20,589 nucleotides of DNA. Origin: Polysphondylium violaceum. Taxonomy: Eukaryota > Evosea > Eumycetozoa > Dictyosteliales > Dictyosteliaceae. Shown here in pieces: positions 1-9,382 of this stretch (positions within the stretch are counted from its first letter, which is position 1; every line of letters begins with the position of its first letter). The stretch spans positions 1 to 20,589 of the forward strand of contig AJWJ01000438.1 in NCBI GenBank assembly GCA_000277445.1, written 5' to 3'. The position numbers and the translations under genes are program-made. The notes below the pieces were generated by a model. The model did not search any database, was not told where the DNA came from, and worked only from the letters and a program-made list of their open reading frames with translations.

Positions 1-714
1 TATAATAAATCAAGTGTGAAAGAGTATAAAAGAATGTGAATGATTTTTTTTCACATATACAGTGAGACCCACCACACCCAAACCCACTCCCACTCGGTTT
101 TTTTCAAAATTTTGGGCGGGGTCCTCAACTGTCAAAATCAAGCCCTCACCTCATATATTTCAAACTGTGTGGGAAGTCGGTACTTTCCAAAATTTAAATT
201 TATCGAAATACAGATAAAAGAATTCAAAAAGTGGGGCTTTCTTTTTTTTTTTTAAATTTTTCTTTCTCTCTCAGAATGATTCGGTGAACTCTGTTGTATC
301 ATATGATACTTCTCTAAAAAGATATTTTTAAAAATCAATGCTTCTGCATATTTTTAAGTTCTGAATTGGAATCAAGAATAGGTGATGTTTTGTTTGAGAT
401 AAGATAAAGCATCAACAAATACCTATTCTTGATCCAACGAAGAACTTATTCAATTAAAATGATAATTATCAGGATTTTTAAAATTAAATATCCATTTAAA
501 ATTTTGGGCGGCCCATCACTCCTGTGAAATGTAAGCCCCAACCCTTGCAAACAACCCTTTTTGTAAAATTTTTTTCAAAGACAATCATAAAATATCTAGA
601 TTTGAATCAATAGATTTTTTCATACATAAGGTATTTAAACAATGGTCGTCATCATCTTTTGGTATTTGTGTTTGTTTCGTGTATTTGATCACACATCATA
701 TTCATTTATAGATA
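1..714. promoter_or_regulatory. Intergenic region upstream of the first secreted-protein gene
   Basis: I find no gene here. A 71-codon open frame at 40-255 is low-complexity and has no recognisable domain. The left part (60-240) is unusually rich in C and G for this genome and has a C-rich stretch at 66-96 (CCCACCACACCC and ACCCACTCCCACTC), which is TG-rich on the other strand. AAAATTTTGGGCGG occurs at 106-119 and again at 498-511. A perfect palindrome GTATCATATGATAC lies at 296-309, and a long imperfect inverted repeat at 356-447. The last 100 bases before the start codon at 715 are AT-rich promoter/leader sequence. Confidence 0.6.
356..447. repeat. Long imperfect inverted repeat (hairpin-forming)
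   Basis: The left arm 356-383 (AAGTTCT, then TTGGA, then ATCAAGAATAGGT) pairs with the right arm 421-447 (ACCTATTCTTGAT, then CCAA, then AGAACTT). The inner 13 bp are perfect, and the outer part pairs with small bulges. The 37-base loop holds a further GATG (384-387) / CATC (410-413) pair. It could be a structured RNA, the ends of a very small mobile element, or a cruciform regulatory site; the sequence alone does not decide. Confidence 0.7.
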
Positions 715-1722
715 ATGAAAAATATTTTAAATATAATTGTATTACTCTGCGTTATTGCTACGACTAGCTGTACTTTGGCCGATACTTACAGTGTTGGTAT
801 CTCAAATAATGAAAATAATAGCTCTATTTCTATTGGTTTAGTCGATTTAACCTCTGGTAATCAAGCTCTACCAAAATTAACAATTAATGGTTTTATTTAT
901 CAATCATCTGATATTCAACCTAGTACTTACAATTATGTTACTAAAACCTTAACCTTTTATGGTGTTACAGTTGTATGTATTCTCCATCCAATAATAATAG
1001 TAACTACAATATAAATTCTAATACAATTCATTTAGACAAATAAATATCCTTATCTCTTTGTAATAGATTGTAATGCTTGGAGAGTTGTTTCTCAAAAGAG
1101 TGTATATCCTTATTATAGCTATGGTGGATTAGCTTCAACGAATACTGTAACAAATAATCTCTTTACTGTATACTATTCACCCGATTATCTTCATCCATCT
1201 ACAGTTAATCCATCCACTTTATCTGTTTATAAATTTGATACCATTTATGGCAGTTACCGTGGCTCAGTCTATCTTCCAACTATCAACTCTTATTATGTTG
1301 CATTCACCAATAGTACTGGTCTCTACATAAGACTTTATGATGCTACAACCTACAAATTTTACACAGAGGCAAGCTTTGGATTTGCTAACAATCCTTACCC
1401 AGTGAATAATTGGCCATTAAATTTAGTTTACAACTTCAATAGTAAAACAGTTTTAGCTCAAGTCTACATGACAGATTCAAATAATCGTCCATACTATGCT
1501 CTTGCATATCTTGATTGGAACAATAAGGTATTTGATGTAACAAATATGGATGGTTACTCTGGAGATGTCATGTTATCCACTGTTGCAGATTCACAGGGTC
1601 AACAATTAATATATTCCTTTGCCTACTCTTTTGGTCAATATGTTCTCTACACCTATAGCTCATATACTAATTCATTTTTGTCATTTAGACCATACTTGAC
1701 TCCAATTTTAAGTACATTTTAA
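715..1722 (+). CDS. Secreted protein of unknown family, one intron (314 aa)
   Basis: Two exons, 715-972 and 1036-1722, join in phase 0 across a 63-base intron (GTATGT donor, CATTTAG acceptor). The later AG at 1065-1066 would give an early stop and is rejected. Residues 1-22 form a signal peptide (MKN, hydrophobic core, ending near TLA), so the product should enter the secretory pathway. No second membrane segment or lysine-rich end is visible. The mature part is rich in Tyr, Ser, Asn and Thr, with short aromatic strand-like segments (YYSYGG, FAYSFGQYVLYTY), which would suit a beta-propeller or beta-sandwich fold; that is inference. Only one Cys follows the signal peptide in the portion I translated (IDCNAW). 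I do not recognise the family. A degraded coding remnant follows within 20-250 bases. Confidence 0.8.
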
Positions 1723-1739
1723 ATAAATGAAAAAAACAT

Positions 1740-1977
1740 ATGATCTTGATTATATTCACATATTCACTCATCATCATCATTATCTCTATTACCCAACACT
1801 AATAAACTTGGTTTGAATCTAAATGTTAAAGTTGATACTACTCATGTTTTAATGGTCGAATTGGATTACTTTTATTTTGATTTTAATGATTGTGTAAATG
1901 GTGGGGAAATTCCCACATGGTATCAAACTGGTGAATACAACTAGCTAGCTGATGGTTCAAAGTATTTTTGGATCCAA
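1740..1977 (+). pseudogene. Degraded coding remnant, unknown secreted-type protein
   Basis: Just downstream of the first gene, 1740-1799 encodes a hydrophobic signal-peptide-like start (MILIIFTYSLIIIIISITQH) that stops, and a different frame from 1801 reads 47 codons (NKLGLNLNVKVDTTH, DFNDCVNGGEIPTWYQTG) to a TAG at 1942-1944, then continues to a TAA at about 1981. No splice sites join these pieces cleanly. The second piece looks like real protein (mixed polar residues, Gly-Gly-Glu-Ile-Pro, Trp and Cys), unlike the surrounding Lys/Asn/Ile noise. I read it as the remains of a duplicated host gene. I cannot name the family and see no convincing match to the neighbouring gene. Confidence 0.4.
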
Positions 1978-1981
1978 TCCT

Positions 1982-3160
1982 AAGACCTTTAAAATAAATA
2001 TACACGTATCTTTTTCTTTATGATTTAATTAAACAAAAGATTTATTTTGGAACAAGATACAACTTAAAAAAAGAGAGTTTTGATTAATAATTAGTTTATC
2101 AATTATTTATTGGGTATGGATTAGAATTTGGTTTTGATTAAAATAATTTAAACAAACCAATTGTCAATCAATAAAAAAGATATTTTTCTATTCTAAAACG
2201 TTTGAAAAAAAAAAAAGATATTTTTTGAAATGATTTTTTTCAAAATAAAAAATCTAAAATTGGCTTTGCAATGATAGATAAGAGATAAATAATAAGCATC
2301 ATCAAACGCAAAAACAAATATTCAATTGGTTAAATAAAGTAATATTGATATTTATTATTGACTTTTGTCCTTTAAACTCTCTGATTTGATTTCTCTCACT
2401 CTTTTACTTTCATACATCTCACATCCTCAATCTTTTAATTGTTATATTTGGATCTCCAAAAATAATATAACAATAATAATAACAAATAATCACAAAATAA
2501 TAACATACTTCCTTTTTCAAATTCCCCCCAATTACTTCTCTTCACAATTTTAGAAAAACACCAAACACACACACACACACAATACAATAATATTCTACCT
2601 ATAATATATCATCACATCACAAACACAGATATATAAACACACCACACCACCACTGACTGAAAGTGTGGGTGAGCAAATTGTTGTGTTAATTTTTTTTTAA
2701 AAAAAAAACTTCTTTTTTTTTTTTTTTTTTTTTTTTTTCTAAACTTATCACTGATAAAAATAAATATATATGTTGGAGAGATCCTAACAAGTATTAGTCT
2801 ATTTACTCTTCATACCTCCACAACAAACAACCTATAAAGACAACAAAAAATTGTGATTTATGATTAGAAAATACAAATAACATTTTATCCAGATACATCC
2901 ATTTTACTTGCAACAAACTTCTTTTTTTTTTTTTTTCTTTTTTCTATTTTTTTTTATTTTGTTTTTTTTAATTTTTTTTCAAAAAAAATTTCTCTCACAC
3001 ATTTCTATTTTCATCAAAAATAGGTGCAATCGCACACCAACACCTTTCCCTTCTTGCACCCTCCCACATTTTCATAGAATTTAAACAAATTATTAGATTT
3101 ATTAATATTGATCTATTTGTTATTTATTTAAATAGTAAATAATATTAATATATAAATAAA
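1982..3160. promoter_or_regulatory. Upstream region of mrfA
   Basis: No gene is supported; the 62-codon frame at 2365-2553 is composition-driven. The region holds (AC)8 at 2565-2580, the CA-rich element CACACCACACCACCAC at 2638-2653, and close to it a GTGTGGGTGAG on the same strand at 2663-2673, so a short hairpin of CACAC/GTGTG is possible. Such TG-rich elements resemble the G-boxes bound by the Dictyostelium factor GBF (inference). A T26 tract lies at 2713-2738, with further T-tracts at 2922-2990. A small element with the inverted pair AGGTG/CACCT sits near 3023-3044. The 60 bases before the ATG are almost pure A/T. Confidence 0.55.
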
Positions 3161-5654
3161 ATGGATGGGTATAATAACAATAATAACCATCTACAACACC
3201 AACAACATCAACAACAAATGATGCAAATGAGTCAACAACAACAACAACAACTATTGGATTTGGGTATCGATAGTAGTGGAAACTTTAACACTATGCAAAT
3301 GCAATCCATTCCACTTTCATCGTCGGGCACTCATCAACAATCGATACCAATATCAATAAGCAACAGTGGAAACAATATTGGTATCAACAATATGAGTAGT
3401 AGTACAGATTACAATAGTTTTACTACATCCAATATTGATGAAACCAATTTGAAAAAGAGAAAGGTTAAAAATGAAGATGGAACATTTAGCGAATTACCCT
3501 ATTCACCAAACAATTCTGGTTCATCATCAGGTTCTTATCTTTTAGATACATTTCAACAACAATTTCAACAACAACAACAACATTTATCTGCTTTTACATC
3601 AACAAATAACAACAACAACAATTTAAATGCATCTGCCAACAATAACAATATTAATAATCCACCAGTTAGTCCAGCATTTGTACCAGTTCAATCCCAACTT
3701 ACATCATCATCACTCTATCCAATTCCATCCATTTCCATTACAAATACCAACAACAATAACAACAACAATCATTCATCAACATCATCCGCATCTACTTTGG
3801 GTACACATTTACACTCACCAAGAGGAGGACCATCACCCATTCCATCACCTCATCATTCACCAACCCACTCACCACTCCACTCGCCAATTCATTCACCATT
3901 GGTTCATGACAATTATTTATCATTAAACTCTGAAAATGAAAACTCTGATCCCTTGTCTCCTGGAGGTAATTTTGGTGCTGATGCACCACCATTCACTTGG
4001 ACAAACTATAACTCTGAACAATGGTATCCCACATTCAACACTAATGGCGAAGAGATGATCACTCCACAATTGAATATCATAGCATCAAAGGGTTTCACCT
4101 ATTTAAACAACTCTTGGATCTATTGCAGAAGAAATCACTTTCAATTGGATATCACAGCATTTTATCCAAAAGCATTCCAAGAAACCACAACCCAATACAA
4201 CAATGGCATTAGTTTATCCTCTTCATCCTCGTCTATTGATCCAACTCAAACACCAAGTTATCTTTTAATCGATGGTCACAAAACACCCATCAACGGTCTC
4301 ACACTCACCATCAAAGGTATAAAGAATCGAACCGATATGTCACAACAAGAGGCAGAGGTTGAATTGTTTCAAACAAATTCAAAACGTGAAAAGCAAGGCG
4401 AACACGCCCCCAAGCCAGTTGCCATTCAATTTGGTTCTCTAGTATCTATACAAAGACTTCATTTTAGAAAGGCCACCATGAACAACGCTCGTAGAAATGG
4501 TCAACCAAATCCACATCAAGAGTACAATCAATTGGTTGTCTCTCTCTATGGTAGATGTATGGCACAAGAATATTGTATTGTATCCTATGTATCACCACCA
4601 CTTATCGTTAGAACTGCCATTAGTTCACCATCTGTATCACCTGCACCAACTGATCTCTCACCTCTTCACACCCCAGATATAAATGCCACAAGCGCAAGTG
4701 GTTCATTTAATACATTTGGTTCAAATCTAAATACCTTTTCTGATTTTTCAAATATGCGTTTACATTCCCCAGGTCATTCTCCAATTTCACCGAGACCTTC
4801 TTTACAACCTTCAAGTAATTCCCTAAGTCCAACTTCTAGTCAAAATATTAATCAAAATCAAAATAATAATAATAATAACAATAATAATATTACTAGTAAT
4901 TTAAATAATATAATTGGTACATCAACTACAGGAATGGGTAGTTCTCAATGTGGATGGAATCGTCGCGATGATAAAACAACAACATTTAATGGTAAAGTTG
5001 GTATTAATTTTGAGGCCCCAACATTTGAATTGGCTGTACAAGGTACCATCTATGCATCACAAGGTGTCTTTCATCCATCAGATCTTAGAATTAAATATGA
5101 TCTTGAAAATGTTGATACTAGATCAAATTTAGAAAATGTAAATAGAATGAAAATTTATGATTATAAAATTAATCCACAATGGGCTTATATGAATGGTAGA
5201 GATCCATATGGTGATAACTCTGACAGAGGTGTCATTGCTCAAGATCTTCAAAGAGTGATACCAAGATCTGTTAGAACTATTGGTAATAGAAATGTAAATG
5301 GAAAAGAGATTGACAACTTTTTGGTAATCAACAATGAAGGAATTATGTTTGAAAATCTTGGTGCCACTCAGGAATTATCAAAACAAATCGATAGACTTCA
5401 ATTACAATTAAATGAAACTGAAAAAAGATTAAAAAAATCTGAAAAAAGATCAAGTATGTATAGTTTATATATATATTTATTTTATGTAACAATAATATTT
5501 TTAAACCTTTGTATATTAATTTATTTTTTAAAAAGAATGGAGTCTTTTTATTATTGTATTTGTATTTTTAATTTTAGGTTTACTATTTTTATTGTCAAGT
5601 CCTTTAAACTATAGTCAACAATTCTTTGGCCAAAAAAAGCATCATCATCATTAA
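3161..5654 (+). CDS. mrfA: MrfA: MYRF-family membrane-tethered, self-cleaving transcription factor (803 aa)
   Basis: Orthologue of metazoan MYRF; in Dictyostelium, MrfA controls prestalk gene expression. Exons 3161-5453 and 5536-5654 join in phase 1 across an 82-base intron (GTATGT donor, AAAAG acceptor). Order: Gln/Asn/Ser-rich N-terminus; basic KKRK near residue 98 (possible nuclear signal); Ser-Pro/His repeats about 214-247; Ndt80-like DNA-binding domain about 301-486, with the MYRF-like block RLHFRKATMNNARRNGQPNP; intramolecular chaperone auto-processing domain (peptidase S74) about 609-747; coiled coil about 735-764; one membrane helix about 766-788; short tail ending HHHH. The S74 Ser-Lys pair is intact (HPSDLRIK, S640 and K645, same spacing as MYRF). 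The family trimerises at the ER and cleaves itself, releasing the DNA-binding fragment. The start has an AAAATG context. AATAAA follows about 40 bases after the stop. A second in-frame acceptor exists at 5576-5577. Confidence 0.95.
5454..5535 (+). other. mrfA: mrfA intron with two usable 3' splice sites
   Basis: The donor is GTATGT at 5454. The acceptor AAAAG (AG at 5534-5535) gives an exon encoding a full membrane helix (KWSLFIIVFVFLILGLLFLL). A second acceptor, ATTTTAG with AG at 5576-5577, is preceded by a T-rich tract and lies exactly 42 bases on, so it stays in frame and drops 14 residues of the helix. The unspliced frame is also open for 54 further codons. I prefer the first acceptor because MYRF proteins carry a membrane segment here. 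Confidence 0.75.
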
Positions 5655-5830
5655 TTTAACTCTCTGTTAATAGGTGAAAATTAAAAAATAAAAAAAAATA
5701 AACACTTTATTTATATAACAAGAACACTTTTTTTTATCTCTTTAAAAAACCAAATATTAATACGAGTATAAAAATTGGTATCTTTTGTTTTCAAATTTAT
5801 TAAACCATTACTTTGGTTAGAACAAAAAAT

Positions 5831-6349
5831 TTAAAATCTAATGCTCTTAATTTTGATTTCTGGTGTGTCGGTCGAGGCTAAAACAAATCTAATAGTAGAA
5901 AAAGAATTAATAAATGAAATATGGATAAATGAAATTTTGTAATAAAACCATTACCCAAAAGTATATGATTCAGCATCAACTTTAAGACCATCAGCAAAAT
6001 CTGGTACTTCAATTTCATTTCTTTCTGGATTATACTTGGCATTCCAAATACTATTTGGTTTGATGAGTTTTAGATCAGCATGGAAAACAACTTTTCTAAC
6101 CTTAACATTACAAAGATTTTTAACTGAACCGGAATATTGAGAAGAGGTTGTCCATACACCATCAGCTGTAATGTTATATTCGATGAGAGTGGCAGCTTGA
6201 TCTATTGGTCTACATAATGCAGCTGTTTTATCACTAATACAAAAAGAATTGGCTTTACAACTTCTTGGTCCACATATTTCATATGAATTTATAATTGTTA
6301 GAAATAATAGTGTTCCAAAGAAAATAAATGATATTGATCTATTAAACAT
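5831..6349 (-). CDS. Small secreted protein with CBM49 cellulose-binding domain (150 aa)
   Basis: Exons 6349-5955 and 5888-5831 on the minus strand join across a 66-base intron (GTAATG donor, ATTAG acceptor). The unspliced frame stops right after YTFG; splicing adds the expected end, FVLASTDTPEIKIKSIRF. Residues 1-23 are a signal peptide (MFNRSISF, hydrophobic core, then NSYE). A Cys cluster (CGPRSCKANSFC, LCRP) follows at about 26-48, and a CBM49 domain fills about 55-145, with the family's NSIWN and final SYTFG-phi signatures. CBM49 domains bind cellulose and are common in Dictyostelium extracellular-matrix, spore-coat and stalk proteins; the exact structure it serves here is not visible. 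An upstream in-frame ATG at 6454 would add a second hydrophobic stretch, and I reject it. The gene is convergent with mrfA, with only 176 bases between the stop codons. Confidence 0.85.
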
Positions 6350-7041
6350 ATTTATTATTATTGCTATTTGATAATTAGATTGTGTTTTTAATAAATAAAA
6401 AATAATGAATAATAAAAAAAACCAATCTTTTTGTCTCCTATTTATCCATATCATTTAAAATTTTTAAAACAAAAACAGTTGATTAAAATTATCTTTCGTT
6501 TAGAGAATGGGTGTGATTTTTGTGTTTATTTTTGTAAATCAATTTTTTTTTCCCAATTGTGGTAAAATTTTCCGCTAATACCCACTTTAAGGGTTTAATT
6601 TAAACTATTGGGGTTATTTATATTCATTTTTGGTCAATTCGAACTCTTTATTTCCAATACAAATAATGGGTTAGAATACACAACACACAAAATTTATTTT
6701 GGGTGTCTGAATAGATAAAATTTGTCGTGATTCTAATACTAAAACATTTGTAGTTCCACCAACAAGACTTTTTAGGTTGTTTTAAAAATTTAAAAGCAAT
6801 AAATTACAAATGTCGTCTCAGAGTTTCTTTTTTATCTTTTCCATAGCATAAATACTCTCAAGCACTTATATATTTATTATTATTTTGGAGATTTTTATTT
6901 AGTTTTTATTTATAGATGTTGGGGGTTTTGTTTGGTTTGATTGTTTGTAAAGATGAATATATTATTGAACCTTTGATGTGACGGGATGAGGCTTGATAAG
7001 CTAAATAATAATGTATTGTTTTTGCTAAATAAATAGTAATA
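6350..7041. promoter_or_regulatory. Upstream region of the CBM49 gene and 3' flank of the Sds3/BRMS1 gene
   Basis: No gene is seen. Around 6550-6680 the sequence has several short non-AT motifs (AATACCCACTTTAAGGG, TTGGGGTTATTT, AATGGGTTAG, TTTGGGTGTCTG), probably promoter elements of the minus-strand CBM49 gene. ACATTTGTAG near 6746 and TTACAAATGT near 6803 form an inverted pair about 50 bases apart. Around 6975-7000 is a G-rich stretch (GATGTGACGGGATGAGGC) in what is probably the 3' untranslated or flanking region of the next gene. Confidence 0.5.
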
Positions 7042-7908
7042 CTAAGATGGTCTTCTATTCTTATTAAAAATTATATTGTAATCTTCCATAATTTCATTTT
7101 CCTTTAAACTGTACACAATAGGAGGAGCTAAATAATACAATTAGTTGGTTAGTTTAAAATATTCAATTATATTATTACTCTTTACACACAACTACTACTA
7201 CTTCTATTGTAGTAGGATGATAAACGATGGTGATAAAAACTTACTTGTTTGTTTTTTCTTTAGAGTAGCAGGTGGTTGATTTGGTGGTTGTTGAGTTCTT
7301 CTTCTAGTTCTAGTTGTAATTCTAGACTCACTATCGGTCAATCTTAATGATTCTTTTTCTTCATAAATTCTTTTTTGTTTATCTGCCAATGTTGTAACCA
7401 TTCTCTCTCTGAGATGAGAAGCTTCTTCAGTATGTTCATCTTCATATTGTTGTTTTTCTGCTTCAAACATATTCATAATGCTTTGTAATTGATAATTCTT
7501 CCATGTCTCTGCTATTGAGAGTTTCTTTTCTCTTTTAATTTCCAATTCTTTCATTCTTTCTTGAAAACTACCATGTTCGCCTTTTTACATTATTTATTGT
7601 CATTATTAGTATCTTTTATATTGGATAAATATATATAATAAATAAATACCAATTTTAATATCATCAATTTCTTTTTTCAATTGTAAAAGTTTATCATTAA
7701 AGAACTTTTCTTTTAAATCTGTAAATTCTTTTTCAATCTTTTCCATATTACCTAAACATTCTAATCTTTTTTTTGTTTCTAAATCTGCTTCCTTATTCGC
7801 ACTATAGCTACTCTTTGCTATAGAAACCTCTTGATTTTTATCTTTGGCAAAAACAGACTCATATTCTACATCATCCATATCATCATCGTCTGTATTGATG
7901 TGGTTGTG

Positions 7909-7952
<44 letters not shown>

Positions 7953-9100
7953 TATTACTAGGTGGTACAACATTTATACTAAAATTCTCTTTCCTACTCT
8001 CTTCAAGCTCTTGTTCTATTTGTTGTGAATCAACTTGCACAAATTCTTGTTTGCTAGGTGATGTTGCTTTATCTTTACTTGTTGTTGTTGATGTTGTAGT
8101 TGTAGTAGTAGTTGTTGGAGAAGGGGAAGATTCTTTATTATCATTACTATTATTGTCTTTACCATTACCATTTGTATGATTTAATTTATCTTCAACTTCA
8201 CCATTTGGCTTTGATATTGTATCTTTATCTTGTTCTGTAACCATACTATTTTCTTTGATCTCTTGTTCTTGTTCTTGTTCTTGTTCTTTTTCTTTTTCTT
8301 GTTGATCATTAGGTTTATCACTTTGTGTTGTATTATTATTAATATTATTGTTACTACTATTTATAGATCCTTCTTCCTCCTCCTTGTCAATAGACATCTT
8401 TGAGGCTTCTTCATCACCAGAGGTAGTGGTGGTAGTGGTTGAATTAGAGTCTCCATTTACTGATTTTTCATCTTTTTCTTTATTCTCCTCTCCTTCTTGT
8501 ACGCTATCTTTAACTTTTTCTTCCTCCTCTTCTTCTTTTTCTTTAGGCTTATCACTTGATTTCTCTTCTTTATCTATAGACATTTGATTATCTTTATTCT
8601 TTTTCCTTTTCTTCCTTTTCTTCTTTTTCTTCTTTTTCTTCTTCTTCCTCTTTCTGTTTATCTTGCTCCTCTTTCTTTTCTTCTTTTTCTTCTTCTTTAG
8701 TACTAGATTCATCTTTCTCTTCATCTTTCTCTTCATCTTTATTTTCCTCTTCTCCTTCTTTTATATCTCTCTTTTCAGTAGTAGTATCATCAGCAGCAAC
8801 ACTATCTTGCTTTTTCTCATCCTTTTCTTCTGGCTGTTGATCAATAACTAACTTTTCTTCACCTTCTTCCATTTCATCATCCTTTTCGTTTGAGGTATCT
8901 TTCTTTTCATTGTCTGCAGTTTCTGCTTTCTTTTCATCACTTGTTTCTGGCTGTTTTATATCATCTGATTTTTCTATAGTACCATTGGTTGTTGTTTCAT
9001 CTGGCTTAGTACCTTTAGCATTATCCTCTACGATCGTAGTAGTGGCCGTACTGATGCTTGCTGTACTATTATTACTGCTACTTTCCTCATCCGATTTCAT
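7042..9100 (-). CDS. Sds3/BRMS1-family subunit of a Sin3-HDAC corepressor complex, with one frame change
   Basis: Proposed exons on the minus strand: 9100-7650, 7580-7245 and 7127-7042, with introns of 69 bases (GTATTT...AAAAG) and 117 bases (GTAAGT...TTTAG), both in phase 1. The conserved part starts near LECLGNMEKIEKEFTDLKEK, runs through GEHGSFQERMKELEI, KLSIAETWKNYQLQSI and the coiled-coil EAEKQQYEDEH region, and ends in the last exon with PPIVYSLKENEIMED, matching the BRMS1 block IVYMLQEIDILED. Family members are coiled-coil scaffolds in nuclear Sin3-histone deacetylase complexes. The first 440 or so residues are an acidic Glu/Lys/Asp/Ser/Thr region with an Asn run from (AAT)n. Two overlapping frames meet within 8594-8736 in a GAAGAAAAA repeat; a one-base difference would join them (about 623 aa). 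No intron fits there. Possible causes: sequence error, allele-specific break, or two genes with a second ATG at 8583. Confidence 0.75.
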
Positions 9101-9338
9101 TTCCTAATGTAGTTTGAATACGAAAAAAAAAAAAAAAAAGGAAGTCAAATTAATATTAATTTTTTTTGAATTTTTTTGAATTTTTTTTGAATTTTTTTTT
9201 ATCTATCAAAATTTGAATGTTGTGATGGGAATGAGAATGAGGGATGAAGTTCATCACAATACAAAACAAAGAATCTAATAACTAAACAGCATATATCTAG
9301 AGTGTTGTGAGATGTGTGTAGGTGGGTGTACAATTGAG

Positions 9339-9382
<44 letters not shown>

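Noticed and set aside
40-255. 71-codon open frame
   Set aside because: Composition follows C- and T-rich tracts, with no domain, splice context or coding-like codon use.
1064-1066. AG at 1065-1066 as acceptor of the first gene's intron
   Set aside because: It would lead to an early stop; the AG at 1034-1035 keeps the frame and gives a coding-like join.
2365-2553. 62-codon open frame upstream of mrfA
   Set aside because: It lies in leader-like AT-rich DNA and encodes Asn/Ile/Ser noise.
5454-5614. mrfA read straight through the intron (817 codons)
   Set aside because: Donor and acceptors are canonical and the spliced end gives a proper helix and tail; the unspliced tail is U-rich intron translated by chance.
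6350-6454. Upstream in-frame ATG for the CBM49 gene
   Set aside because: It would put a second hydrophobic stretch before a perfectly good signal peptide; the ATG at 6349 has a better context.
8348-9107. Plus-strand open frames rich in Ser, Phe and Val
   Set aside because: They are antisense shadows of the acidic repeats of the minus-strand Sds3/BRMS1 gene.
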